The notes under the pieces were generated by a model. That model ran no database searches. It saw nothing but the letters and a program-made list of their open reading frames with translations, and was not told the origin of the DNA. A DNA stretch of 64,000 bases from Niastella populi (GTDB lineage Bacteria; Bacteroidota; Bacteroidia; Chitinophagales; Chitinophagaceae): the NCBI RefSeq assembly GCF_002078015.1, contig NZ_LWBP01000185.1, positions 1-64,000 of the forward strand, read 5' to 3'. The translations under genes were made by a program, and so were the position numbers. Shown piece by piece: positions 35,733-45,064 of the stretch; within the stretch, counting starts at the first letter, position 1, and each line of letters begins with the position of its first letter.

Positions 35733-37196
35733 TTATCTTGCATTTAAAGGTAAGTTTGCGGTTGCCGCTTCTTTTGGTAACTGGAATGCCCTTCTGGGAT
35801 CGCCATGGGGCAATTCGGTGAATGTTTCGGTGCCGCTGATGCCATCGATGTGGTTATGCCTCACAGTGAGCTTGTGCCTGAGTATATCCATCCAGCGGAT
35901 TCCTTCCCAGATAAAAGCCCGTTTCTTCGAATCGAGCAGGACAGCTATCATAGCTTCCTTCGTATCGCTTTTTCCGGTAAAAGCTATTGCTTTGCCGGTA
36001 GTTAAACCATGGGTGCCCTGGTTGAAGTTTGCAATACGCGAGCGGCCAAAAGTGTTCAGGTCATTGATAGCATTCGTGAAATCGTCTTTTTGAATATAGG
36101 CTTCGGCGCGGTTCATCAATGCTTCGTCAACGGTGAACAGCGGCATCATGATGTAGGGCAATCCAATACCCTGGGCTACGTTGGTGTAATAAAAATACTC
36201 GTTGAATTTACCAGGGTTGTAGTTGGGCGCCGTCCAGTGGAACAATACGGTCCTGAAAGGAGCGCCAAATACAGTGGTTCCATTGTAATGGGTTTTTACC
36301 TGTTCGCCAAAGCCATAGCGATTGGCGCCTGCGCCCGAACTGCGATGGAAAGTTGAATAGGTATTTGCCAGCAGCAGGTTGAATGGCCTGTCGGCTTTCG
36401 TGTATTCCTGCCTGTGCTCAGTGCCGGATAAACTGCTCAGGTTGCCTGCATACTGACGCAGATTGTCGTAGAAATTATTCTCGGGTAAAATGGCGTTTAC
36501 ATGTTCAATTACTTTATCCCACTCGCCTTTGAACAGGAAGAAGCGGGCGGCAAATGCATGGGCTGCCTGCGGATTGAAGTGGTATTTGGGCACATCCCAT
36601 GATCCGGCTTTCAGCAGCTTCAATCCATCGGTAAGGTCTTTTTCGATGTTTTCGTAAACGCTCTTTACGGTACCCCTGTCGTATTTCTGGAAAACTTTTG
36701 TTTCCGGTGCGGTAACATATGGGATACCCATGCCATTGTTGGCGCCGCCAATTTCATAAGCCGGTGAAAAGTGCATTACCAGCATATGATGGCAATAAGC
36801 GCGTGCTATAAGGGCTTCGCCTTTATAGGTATCGGCTTTGCTTCCGAAATTGTTTTTCTCAATAGCTTCCAGTGCATAGTTGGCTGAAGCAATAGCTTCA
36901 TAGGTTGCTATCCAGTATTCGGCAGGGGTGCTGTTGCCATTGCCTTCGGGGTCGCGCCAGAAGTACAGGTCGGTGTAGGGCTGGCCTTCGTTCGATATTT
37001 TGGTTGTCCTGTCTTCCGAGTTGTCGGAAGCTTCTTCGTTCCAAAGGTAATGCCTGTCGGGATAGGCCGAAACCAGCAGGCCGGCCACCTGGTCTACTGT
37101 TGTTATTTCAGCCCGGTTATCGGGGTTCTCTTCAAGATATTTGCTGCATGAAGCAAATCCCAGAAGTATCGCGGTATATGATAATATTTTTTTCAT
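35733..37196 (-). CDS. SusD/RagB-family lipoprotein, cluster 3
   Basis: This 487-residue protein has lipobox FASC (Cys17) and the start YLEENPDNRAEITTVDQVAGLLVSAYPD. TPR-like helices (KGEALIARAYCHHMLVMHFSPAYEIG) and the C-terminal part (VDEALMNRAEAYIQKDDF, KKRAFIWEGIRWMDILRHKLTV) identify a SusD protein. It is 88 nt downstream of the SusC gene and 2 nt upstream of the zinc metallohydrolase gene, so it lies in one operon. Confidence 0.95.
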   Translation of the reverse strand: MKKILSYTAILLGFASCSKYLEENPDNRAEITTVDQVAGLLVSAYPDRHYLWNEEASDNSEDRTTKISNEGQPYTDLYFWRDPEGNGNSTPAEYWIATYEAIASANYALEAIEKNNFGSKADTYKGEALIARAYCHHMLVMHFSPAYEIGGANNGMGIPYVTAPETKVFQKYDRGTVKSVYENIEKDLTDGLKLLKAGSWDVPKYHFNPQAAHAFAARFFLFKGEWDKVIEHVNAILPENNFYDNLRQYAGNLSSLSGTEHRQEYTKADRPFNLLLANTYSTFHRSSGAGANRYGFGEQVKTHYNGTTVFGAPFRTVLFHWTAPNYNPGKFNEYFYYTNVAQGIGLPYIMMPLFTVDEALMNRAEAYIQKDDFTNAINDLNTFGRSRIANFNQGTHGLTTGKAIAFTGKSDTKEAMIAVLLDSKKRAFIWEGIRWMDILRHKLTVRHNHIDGISGTETFTELPHGDPRRAFQLPKEAATANLPLNAR

Positions 37197-37284
37197 TGTT
37201 TCAAAGTTCTACTGGTTGCTGTTCCTGGTTATTCAGTTGTGCGCTTATTGAATGCTGAATTAACTGAAACTTACAAACTGGTTT

Positions 37285-40200
37285 TTAAAATCCCATTTTC
37301 AAAGCCACTGTATATTGTTTAGGTATAGGCATGGCCACACCACCGTTGTTGAAGAATTCAGGGTCGGCGCCGTACAGGTTCTTATCGGAGTACAACAGGG
37401 CAATGTTGTTACCCACCAACGACACGTGCGCGGTTCTCATTTTTGTGTTCTTCAGCAGTTTGGCGGGGATCTCGTAATCGAGCGATACTCTTTTCAACCG
37501 AACGAAATCGCCTTTGGCCACGGCTTGTGTTGAATAGTTGTAGGCGTTATACGGGTAATTCGCATTAACGGTAGATGTTCCATTCAGCACTCCGTTCTCC
37601 AAATGGTACACGCCAATGAGCGATGGGATGTTGGTGCGTGTTTCATCACCTGGAACCAGCCATCTGTCGTTCACGCGGTTCGAGAGTGTGTACATATCGG
37701 AATAGGAAGCTGAAAACGTGGGTTGCAGCCTGATGTAGTTACCGGCTGAATAGGTAACAAGGGCCGACAGTGAGAATCCTTTCCAGCTAAAGCTGTTATA
37801 GAAACCACCGGCAAATGTTGGGTCGGTTGGCCCATGGTACCTGAGGTAATTCTTGTCTTCATCCTGCAAACGAACATAGGGAGTAGTTGCGCCCTTGCCT
37901 TCTGCTGTATAATATACCGGGTAACCATAGTTGGGGTCGAGGCCCGCAAATGGGATGGAGTACAGGCCGCGTTGTGCGTACCCTACGCGCATGCCGCCTT
38001 CGGCCTTTGCGTTGTTCCAGATGGTTGGGTTTATTTCAAGTCTGGTGATCTCATTCCTGTTAATGCTGAAGTTTAACTGTGTTCTCCAACGGAAACCATT
38101 ACGTGGCATTTGAATGGGGTTGCCGCCAATGGTAAATTCAAAACCGCGTGCAGCCATATCGGCATAATTGGCTGTTTTTACAAACTGGCCGCCAATGCCC
38201 GATGTGTTCAGGCTGCCGATGAGGTCGAATGAGCGGCGTTTGTACCAGTCCATGGTAACGTCAATTTTATTGAACAGGGCCAGGTCGGTACCAATGTTCA
38301 GCTCGTACATTTTTTCCCAGGTCAGTTCCGAGTTCTCAACTCCGCTGAGGAAAATGCCCGATTCTTTTTCGGTATCATAAGGGCGGTAAGTAACCTGGTT
38401 ATAAAATACGGCCGAAGAGTTGCGTGCGTCGCCAATGCTGGCGGTCATACCATAGGTACCGCGCAGGGTAGCGCCGCTGATCACTTTGGCAATACGGTCG
38501 CTGTAAAATGGTTCGTGGTCGATATGCCATGCACCCGATACGTTCCAGGTAGGAAGCCAGCGGGCCACTTTCGATTTACCCATTTTGTTACTGCCGTCGT
38601 AACGGGCGGTTGCATTAATGCTGTATTTGTCGGCATATGAATAAGCAGCGCGTCCCATAAAGGCGGCAAAACGGTCTTTACCGGTTCCCATACCAAAATA
38701 AGCGTCGCCGCCTTCGATCATTTTTTTGAAGTAACGGTAGTTGGGATTTACCAGTCCGCCGTTCTCATATTGGTAACCGATACCTTCATAAGAAGAGGTT
38801 TGGCGGTCGGTGCTGCGCAATTCCATCGATCCAAAGAAGTTGAACAGGTGGTCGTCGCCAAACTTATTGTTGTATTCGAGGTTCTGTCTGAAGTAAAAGT
38901 TACGCAGTTGGTCAGTTTTCGTATTGAAGAAACCACCTTCGGGTAACACTACGACAGGCAATGAATTAGGCTCATCGGGGTCGGTGTACAGGTTGATGTT
39001 GTTATCTGCAATGGTTCCGTCATAGTCGGCACGGAAGCTTTCGGCCATGTTACTTTGTTCTTTCACATAGTGTTGACGCGTGGTATTGGCGTACCGGTAG
39101 GCTCCGTCAATTGAGTATTCCAGTTGCGGAATGATCTTGTATTTAAGTCCCATCTGCACCTGCAGATCGAGCCCTTTCAAAGTAAGGTAGTTGTTATTCA
39201 ACTCTTCGAGAATATTGAAGGGGGCATAGTTCCGTACAAAATACTCAGGTGCGCCGTTCTCATCATAAGCCGTCATTAAACGGCTGGTGTTAAGGGCGTA
39301 GGAGTAGGGGTTAATATCGAAGTCTCTTGAATAAACGCCATATACGGGATCGCTGTTCCTGGTAAGGGTGCCCGGTGTGCGCTGGTCTCTTATGGAACCG
39401 TTCACCATGGCTTCGCCGCGGAATTTTTCACTTAGTTTGAAGTTGTTGCGGAACTTTACGGTATAACGGCTTACCTTATCGCCAACGGTCATCCCGTTGT
39501 CTTTCATCATGGAGGTGCTGAAATAGGTTTGCGAGTTGGCAGAACCTGAGTTCATGCTCAGTGAGTGTTCCTGTAACAGTGAATTTTTGAAAAGCAGATC
39601 GAACCAGTCGGTATTGGACTCGGCATAACGCTCGAGGAAATTCATTCTGGCGTCTACTGTATTTTTAAGTGCGTATGAGTCGGTGGCGGGGTCATATTCG
39701 TACATCTGGTTGTACATCTTATGAAATATGCCACCGTCTTTGGTGCGTGATATAGAGCTGTGATTATACCAGCCTTTGCTTTCCAGCTCGAGCAACACTC
39801 CCAACTGTTCGGCGGAGTTCATGATGTCGAACTGCTTGTAGGTTGGTTTCAGGTAAGTGGTGAAGGTGCCTGAGTAGTTGATCTGGGGCGTACCGTTGGT
39901 ATTCTTACCTTTTTTGGTGTTAACGACAATTACGCCGTTCATGGCGCGGGCGCCATACATGGCGGTAGCTGCCGCATCTTTCAGGATGGTGAACGATTCA
40001 ATGTCATCGGGGTTCAAACCGGCAACGGAAGAACCTATGAGCGTATTGGCATCGCCCGATGAAAGCGCCTCGTTGCTGATATTCACAATGTCTTCGAGGA
40101 TGATGCCATCTACCACCCAAAGCGGTTTGTTCTCACCGGAAAGTGAAGTGGCGCCGCGCACGCGGATCTTGGGTGCTGCACCAAAGGTACCCGATACGTT

Positions 40201-41001
40201 TTGTACGGTTACACCTGCTACCTGGCCTTCCAGCATGCGCGATACATCGGGAACACCGTTACGCTCGGCGTCTTTGGCGTTCACTTTCCCGGTAGCGCCG
40301 GTGAACAGTTTGCGGTCAACATTCTGATAACCGGTTACCACTACTTCCTGCATCCTGGTCTCGGCTTCTACCAGTTGTACGTTCAGTACGGTAGTGCTGG
40401 CGGTAAGTTTCACTTCTTTATTGGCATAACCAACGATGCTGAACACCAGGGTGGCCGTTTCGGGTATGCCTCTTAATTCAAAGCGGCCGTTGTTGTCGGT
40501 TACCGTACCGCTGCTCGTACCCTTTATCATTACCGACACGCCCGAAAGTGGTACGCCGCCGATGCCTTTTACCACACCAGACACCGTAATGTTGACGGCA
40601 GTTTTGGCGTGCATTGCAACGGCAGGGGTAACCGGTTCTCTTTCCGGTTTTATAACTACTGTACTGTCGACAATGGTGTAAGTGAATGGCTGGCCCGCAA
40701 GGGAGATCTTCAGGGCCTGTTCAAGCGGAACGTTTTTGACGTTGATGGTAACCTTGTGTGCATTGTGCAGCATTTGCATGTTGTACATGAACTGGTAACC
40801 GGTCTGACGCCGCATTTCGAGAAAAACCTTTTCTACCGGGGAATTTTTAAGGTTGATCGAAACGTATTGCGCCCAACCTGCCGCGCTTGACTGCAGTGAG
40901 GCTACGGTCGTCAACAATAGGATTAATCTCATAGTCAAAAAAGTTTTGGCCGGGAGGCGTCCGCGCAAATAATGGACGCACCCGTTAGCAGTTATTTTCA
41001 T
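37285..41001 (-). CDS. SusC/RagA-family TonB-dependent receptor with STN domain, cluster 3
   Basis: This 1238-residue outer-membrane receptor has a signal peptide (cleavage near AAGWAQ; Met24 is an alternative start), an STN domain (about 48-118), a CarboxypepD-regulatory-like domain (about 140-215) and a plug (about 220-360, TILKDAAATAMYGARAMNGVIVV). A long barrel ends with QYTVALKMGF. It should import an unknown ligand with the SusD lid and also signal through the adjacent FecR. The gap to FecR (41002-41197) contains no gene and probably holds the promoter for the receptor operon. Confidence 0.95.
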   Translation of the reverse strand: MKITANGCVHYLRGRLPAKTFLTMRLILLLTTVASLQSSAAGWAQYVSINLKNSPVEKVFLEMRRQTGYQFMYNMQMLHNAHKVTINVKNVPLEQALKISLAGQPFTYTIVDSTVVIKPEREPVTPAVAMHAKTAVNITVSGVVKGIGGVPLSGVSVMIKGTSSGTVTDNNGRFELRGIPETATLVFSIVGYANKEVKLTASTTVLNVQLVEAETRMQEVVVTGYQNVDRKLFTGATGKVNAKDAERNGVPDVSRMLEGQVAGVTVQNVSGTFGAAPKIRVRGATSLSGENKPLWVVDGIILEDIVNISNEALSSGDANTLIGSSVAGLNPDDIESFTILKDAAATAMYGARAMNGVIVVNTKKGKNTNGTPQINYSGTFTTYLKPTYKQFDIMNSAEQLGVLLELESKGWYNHSSISRTKDGGIFHKMYNQMYEYDPATDSYALKNTVDARMNFLERYAESNTDWFDLLFKNSLLQEHSLSMNSGSANSQTYFSTSMMKDNGMTVGDKVSRYTVKFRNNFKLSEKFRGEAMVNGSIRDQRTPGTLTRNSDPVYGVYSRDFDINPYSYALNTSRLMTAYDENGAPEYFVRNYAPFNILEELNNNYLTLKGLDLQVQMGLKYKIIPQLEYSIDGAYRYANTTRQHYVKEQSNMAESFRADYDGTIADNNINLYTDPDEPNSLPVVVLPEGGFFNTKTDQLRNFYFRQNLEYNNKFGDDHLFNFFGSMELRSTDRQTSSYEGIGYQYENGGLVNPNYRYFKKMIEGGDAYFGMGTGKDRFAAFMGRAAYSYADKYSINATARYDGSNKMGKSKVARWLPTWNVSGAWHIDHEPFYSDRIAKVISGATLRGTYGMTASIGDARNSSAVFYNQVTYRPYDTEKESGIFLSGVENSELTWEKMYELNIGTDLALFNKIDVTMDWYKRRSFDLIGSLNTSGIGGQFVKTANYADMAARGFEFTIGGNPIQMPRNGFRWRTQLNFSINRNEITRLEINPTIWNNAKAEGGMRVGYAQRGLYSIPFAGLDPNYGYPVYYTAEGKGATTPYVRLQDEDKNYLRYHGPTDPTFAGGFYNSFSWKGFSLSALVTYSAGNYIRLQPTFSASYSDMYTLSNRVNDRWLVPGDETRTNIPSLIGVYHLENGVLNGTSTVNANYPYNAYNYSTQAVAKGDFVRLKRVSLDYEIPAKLLKNTKMRTAHVSLVGNNIALLYSDKNLYGADPEFFNNGGVAMPIPKQYTVALKMGF

Positions 41002-41197
41002 ACTTTCGAGAGTTGGGTTTTACGTTTTCCTAATGTTAATTGAATGTAGATCCAGCGGGTTCGCCTTTGCTAAAACTTCGGCGAACAAAGCCGGTAATGC
41101 GCCAACATTACTGGCTTTTTAGATCTATAAAGTACTGTTTTGGTTATTTCTATCTTCTCATGTGTCTGTTTGCATGGTCCTGGTTTTTGTTATTTTT

Positions 41198-42385
41198 TTA
41201 TGGTTGAACGATTATCGTATTTCCTTCCATGGTAAAATGTACTGCCCCCGTAAGCTCCATCAGGCCGAGCAGTTTCGATAATTTGTCTTTACGCGAAACG
41301 GTGCAGGTAAAATCAAGGTTGGCTACATCGCCTTTGTATTGAACATCTACATCGTACCACCTTGCAATTTGCCGCATGATCTGCCTGATGTTGGCGCCAT
41401 TGAAATAGGTGCGTCCATTCTTCCAGGCCGTTTCTTCTTCCACATCTGCTTTCTCTACAATCATATCGGAGTTATTATTTTTTACCACGGCATGTTCACC
41501 GGGGACAAGCGTAAGTGGCGCGTTTGCATTTGCTGAAATGGCTACGGAACCCGAAACCAGGGTGGTCACTATCTGGTTCTCGTCTTCATAACCCATGATA
41601 TTGAATTCGGTACCGTGAACTGCTACGTTAACGTTGCCGATCTTGACTTCAAAAGGATGATGTTGGTCTTTGGCTACATCCATATAGGCTTCGCCGGTAA
41701 GTTCCACTTCCCTTTTTTTGCCGGTAAAGGCGGTGGGGAATTTCAGTGAAGAAGCTGCATTCAGCCACACTTTGGTGCCATCTGACAAGGTGATGGAATA
41801 TTCACCGCCGCGTGGTGTGGTGATCTTATTATATGCAATGGTAGTTGCTTTTTTATCGGGGGCAACATAAGCGAGCTGCCCGTTTGCCAACATTACCTGC
41901 GAGCCACCCTGCGTGGTAATAAGACCGTTATTAATACTATCCAGTTCTACAACGGAATTGTCTGCAAGATAAAGGACGGCGGTGTTACGCCCGGCGGGCT
42001 TTTCGGGTTTTACGGGTGTTACCTGACTGCCTGCTACAGAGTTTTTCTTATCGTTCCTGGTAATAAGATATATAGCGGCCGAAAATGATAACACCAATGT
42101 GGCAGCGATGCTGAGCCGGCGAAAATTTATTCGCCACCAGGGAACATCGATGGCTGGTGAAGCCGGTTTGTCGGCAGCCATAATATTGCGGAAAGTTGTA
42201 GCGCTTCTTTCTTCATTTATTATTATCCGGGGCAGATCGTTCTGTTGGGCAATTGTGGTAATGTATTGTGCTAACTCTTCGCGATCGGTTTCTGTAAGCA
42301 AACGGGCAAGTTCCTGTTGTTCATCACTGGTAAGTTTACCAGAAGCATATTGTTTCAGTAAGTAGGTTAATCTGTTCTGGTTCAT
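41198..42385 (-). CDS. FecR-family anti-sigma factor, cluster 3
   Basis: I prefer the ATG at 42383-42385 (MNQNRLTYLLKQYASGKL), since the 13 extra codons up to 42424 do not look like part of the domain. The product is 395 residues: a cytoplasmic start, a membrane helix (about 86-103, LSIAATLVLSFSAAIYLI), a FecR domain (about 175-280, TTPRGGEYSITLSDGTKVWLNA) and a C-terminal DUF4974-like part (YFNGANIRQIMRQIARWYDVDV). It lies between the sigma and SusC genes and should link receptor occupancy to sigma release. Confidence 0.93.
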   Translation of the reverse strand: MNQNRLTYLLKQYASGKLTSDEQQELARLLTETDREELAQYITTIAQQNDLPRIIINEERSATTFRNIMAADKPASPAIDVPWWRINFRRLSIAATLVLSFSAAIYLITRNDKKNSVAGSQVTPVKPEKPAGRNTAVLYLADNSVVELDSINNGLITTQGGSQVMLANGQLAYVAPDKKATTIAYNKITTPRGGEYSITLSDGTKVWLNAASSLKFPTAFTGKKREVELTGEAYMDVAKDQHHPFEVKIGNVNVAVHGTEFNIMGYEDENQIVTTLVSGSVAISANANAPLTLVPGEHAVVKNNNSDMIVEKADVEEETAWKNGRTYFNGANIRQIMRQIARWYDVDVQYKGDVANLDFTCTVSRKDKLSKLLGLMELTGAVHFTMEGNTIIVQP

Positions 42386-42484
42386 TTTCAGGGTTTTACT
42401 ATGTATACGCCATCGCTCTTTCATGCGTCCTCATTAATAAGACCGGACTCAGGAAAGAACGTCACGAAAAAATTTCACATTTTT

Positions 42485-43150
42485 TTAAAAAAAGTCGGTA
42501 AGAGGGTGCATCAGGATCAGCAGCGCGAGTGGCCCGTAACCGGCAGCGGCGAGGGCTTTCCTGATTTCTTGCAGAATGGCCGATAAATTATTCTTCACGG
42601 TGCCTACCGGTATGTTGAGCTCGGCCGCTATCTGCCCCGGTTTCATTTGCATTTCGCGGTTCAGCCTGAAGATGTTCCTTTTTTGTTCGCTGAGGTTGTT
42701 CAGCACAACCTGAATGATGTGGCTTACTTCATTCAGGTGCGTACGTTCAGAGGGCACTACCATGCCCGAGCCGTACATCGCTTCCCCAAAAGAAGCTTTG
42801 CGGTCGCGGTGTTTAATGTCGCGCTCAATATGATCGAGGTAAACCCGGGAGGCGATCCGGTATATCCAGCCGCCGATGTTATCAATGCCGGGCAGGCGGT
42901 CGCGGTTTACCCAAACTCGTACAAAGGTTTCCTGTATAATGTCTTCAACATCTGTTTCGGAGCGGGTATAGTTTAACAGGAAGGGGCGTATCTGGTTACT
43001 GTAATGGGCATAGAATTTAAAGAAGACCTGTTCGTCGCCTTCAGCAATTAGTAATAATTCCCCTTTCTCAAAATATGATACGCCCTGGTGCAAAAAATTA
43101 TGTTCTTCTGCAAATATGCATAAAAAATAAAGATTACGCCAGCCGTTCAT
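42485..43150 (-). CDS. ECF RNA polymerase sigma factor, cluster 3
   Basis: This 221-residue protein has region 2 (about 38-110: EQVFFKFYAHYSNQIRPFLLNYTRSETDVEDIIQETFVRVW) and region 4 (about 150-200: LSEQKRNIFRLNREMQMKPGQIAAELNIPVGTVKNNLSAI). The C-terminal tail is hydrophobic. No other ATG lies close to the conserved part, so the first one is used although its leader is unusual (MNGWRNLYFLCIFAEE). It heads the minus-strand set sigma-FecR-SusC-SusD-metallohydrolase-DUF4302. Confidence 0.92.
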   Translation of the reverse strand: MNGWRNLYFLCIFAEEHNFLHQGVSYFEKGELLLIAEGDEQVFFKFYAHYSNQIRPFLLNYTRSETDVEDIIQETFVRVWVNRDRLPGIDNIGGWIYRIASRVYLDHIERDIKHRDRKASFGEAMYGSGMVVPSERTHLNEVSHIIQVVLNNLSEQKRNIFRLNREMQMKPGQIAAELNIPVGTVKNNLSAILQEIRKALAAAGYGPLALLILMHPLTDFF

Positions 43151-43224
43151 ATGAATTGGAAGTGGATGGGGCAGGAACTGCTCCGTCTTCGTTCCTGCTT
43201 CGCATCCGTTTTGCCGTTCTGCTG

Positions 43225-43322
43225 CCTGAACATTAGGTAATGACTACCTTTTTACACCCCGCTCCCTTAGCGCAGGGGTAGTAAAAAGGTAGTATTTCTC
43301 TGGTAAATGGGTAGTGTTCAGG
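43225..43322. repeat. 98-nt nested palindrome
   Basis: The outer arms are CCTGAACATTA (43225-43235) and TAGTGTTCAGG (43312-43322), matching at 10 of 11 positions. The inner arms are ACTACCTTTTTAC (43243-43255) and GTAAAAAGGTAGT (43281-43293), matching perfectly, with a further CCCC/GGGG pair inside. It lies in the 316-nt gap (43151-43466) between the sigma gene of cluster 3 and the permease remnant; nothing else is seen there. It could be a MITE-like relic, an operator array or a transcript structure. Confidence 0.7.
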
Positions 43323-43466
43323 TTGCCGGGGGTAAACAGGGAACGAACAACGATTATTGGCGCAATCGCTAAAAACCTTCCAAAAACGCGATAAAAACGT
43401 CTAAAAAGGTACAATTGTTAGTCAAAGAGAGTTATAAAGTAGGTTACTGTTCGGGTCTATCAAACC

Positions 43467-44212
43467 TCACTCACTCTTCAATGCCTTTACCGGGTTGGCC
43501 CTGGCGGCTTTTATGGTTTGGGAGGCAATGGTCAATGCGGCAATGACAAACGAAGCCGTAATGGCCGCAATAAAAAAGCCGGCGCTTATGTCTATATGAT
43601 AAGCGAAATGCTTCAGCCAGTTATGCATGGCGAAATACGATAATGGCGCCGCCACCAGGAAGGCAATGAGTATAAGCCAGATAAACTTCCGCGAGAACAG
43701 GTAAACGATACTTGCGAGCGGTGTGCCCAGTACCTTGCGAATGCTCACCTCTTTGGTGCGCTGGATGGTGGCAAAAGAGTTCAGTCCATATAAACCCAAA
43801 CAACCAATGAGAATAGCAATGCCGGCAAAGATGCGGAAGGCGGTATAAAGTTTTTGTTCCTGCCGGTAAAAATCCGCAATATGATCGTCGAGAAATTCAT
43901 AAGTGAACATTTCCCGCGGGTTCATGGCCGTCCACCTTTTTTCTATCTGGCGCATGGTTTGGGCCATGGCAGCCGGTTGCAATGATGCACTTATCCTGAA
44001 AAAGCGACGGCTATTGTAATTGATGATACAGGGTCTTCTTGGTTTGTGTTTCGATTCGCTTTGAAAGTCTTTACAACACCGGCTATCGTTACCATTTCGC
44101 CCGCCCCTCTTAATCGAACACCTATTGCCTTTTCCGGTTGCTGTATACCCAGTTTATGAATAAGTGTTTCATTCACCATTACCTTGTGCAGGGTGTCGTT
44201 ATCAGGTTTCAT
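43467..44212 (-). pseudogene. FtsX/MacB-type ABC transporter permease, C-terminal remnant with a frameshift
   Basis: Two reading frames together give one permease tail. The upstream part (44212-44063) has VMVNETLIHKLG and IAGVVKTF, the typical periplasmic loop. The downstream part (43982-43467) has FRIFAGIAILIGCLGLYGLN, TKEVSIRKVLG and two more TM helices with ARANPVKALKSE at the end. Between them the coding frame changes at an AAA run (44060-44062 on the + strand, as TTT). Restoring a single A joins the two parts as TFKSESKHKPRRPCIINY, which fits the family. The N-terminal half of the permease is missing; 44213-44469 shows only disrupted sequence. Confidence 0.85.
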
Positions 44213-44428
44213 GAAAGGTTCACTTTAATGATGATAGAATGGCCTCTTAATCCCTTAAATAGTATGCCATTCTTCAAACAGCCTGATTGCCAGTTCGAAA
44301 AGCAGGATTTCCAATATGCAATGTCCGGTATCGATACAGTGAGTGTGCGGATTGACCAGATTTTGGTAAATGTTTCTGTTACAGCTAACCGCACGGTATA
44401 CGGCCTGCCGATCTTAAATTGTAACTTT

Positions 44429-44463
44429 GAAACAGTTACCCCGCCAGCCGGGGTAACTGTTTC
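44429..44463. terminator. Perfect 15-bp inverted repeat (possible terminator)
   Basis: GAAACAGTTACCCCG (44429-44443) pairs with CGGGGTAACTGTTTC (44449-44463) around a five-base loop. It starts 6 nt beyond the GNAT stop on the minus strand. There is no strong T-run after it, so it may be a terminator of the L-shaped/hairpin-only kind or an RNA-stabilising hairpin. Confidence 0.5.
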
Positions 44464-44469
44464 AGGTTA

Positions 44470-44493
44470 TCACCTCGTCACCTCATCAACATA
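44470..44493 (-). repeat. Octamer array (GTTGATGA type) at the GNAT 3' end
   Basis: Three octamers (GTTGATGA, GGTGACGA, GGTGATAA) end the GNAT gene and include its stop codon. The reverse complement matches the array type at 53287-53318. Confidence 0.55.
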
Positions 44494-44916
44494 TTCCAGG
44501 TGAATATTGGGATTACTGATCTCCATGATGGTTGAGGCGTTTGACACATCCCTGAACTGAAACTGCCGGTACAAGGTATGCGCATCTCTCGTTCTCAGCA
44601 TTTTCCTTCTCAGTCGTTTGCTCCATTCCTGCTCAAGAATATAGGATAACATTTTTTTGGCAACACCCTTGCCCTGGTGTTCGGACAGCACAAAAAAATC
44701 GGCAAACCAGGCAAATGTATAATAGTCGGTAACCACCCTTCCAAAGCCAACCTGTTTGTCGTCGATGAAGGCGCCAACACAAAATGAATGAGTCAGCGAA
44801 TTTTCTACAAAGGCATAGGGAATGCCTTTGGCCCAGTACGATTCTTCGCTTAAAAAGCGGTGTATTGTATTTACATCCATCTGCTCTTTGCCCGTTTTGA
44901 TAACTACAGCTGACAT
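44470..44916 (-). CDS. GNAT-family N-acetyltransferase
   Basis: I start at the ATG at 44914-44916 (MSAVVIKTGKEQM), giving 148 residues; the upstream extension to 45000 is not conserved-looking. The acetyl-CoA-binding motif is visible: FVLSEHQGKGVAKKMLSYIL (about residues 74-93), preceded by the strand pair AFIDDKQVGFGRVVTDYYTFAWFADF. The substrate is unknown. The gene is divergent from the MocR-type regulator at 45065, which may control it. The final codons (VDEVTR and the stop) lie within octamer-repeat-like sequence. Confidence 0.85.
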   Translation of the reverse strand: MSAVVIKTGKEQMDVNTIHRFLSEESYWAKGIPYAFVENSLTHSFCVGAFIDDKQVGFGRVVTDYYTFAWFADFFVLSEHQGKGVAKKMLSYILEQEWSKRLRRKMLRTRDAHTLYRQFQFRDVSNASTIMEISNPNIHLEYVDEVTR

Positions 44917-45005
44917 GTTGTTTGGTTTTGAATGATGCCACAAAATTACCGGCAGGTATTTAATAATCACAGTCTCAGTTTTATGTATTTTTATGGACAC
45001 AGTTG

Positions 45006-45052
45006 GTTAATGTGATAATGTGATAGTGTGATAATTGAAATACAAAAGAACT
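45006..45052. repeat. Octamer array (ATAATGTG type), copy D
   Basis: Four octamer-like units (TTAATGTG, ATAATGTG, ATAGTGTG, ATAATTGA) are followed by AATACA, as in copies A, B and C, but the longer core is absent. The array lies between the divergent GNAT and MocR-type genes, just before the start codon of the latter. Confidence 0.6.
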
Positions 45053-45064
45053 GACCTTTAACAT

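Noticed and set aside
44209-44394. 61-codon minus frame upstream of the permease remnant
   Set aside because: No resemblance to a permease N-terminus in this frame; treated as decayed sequence.
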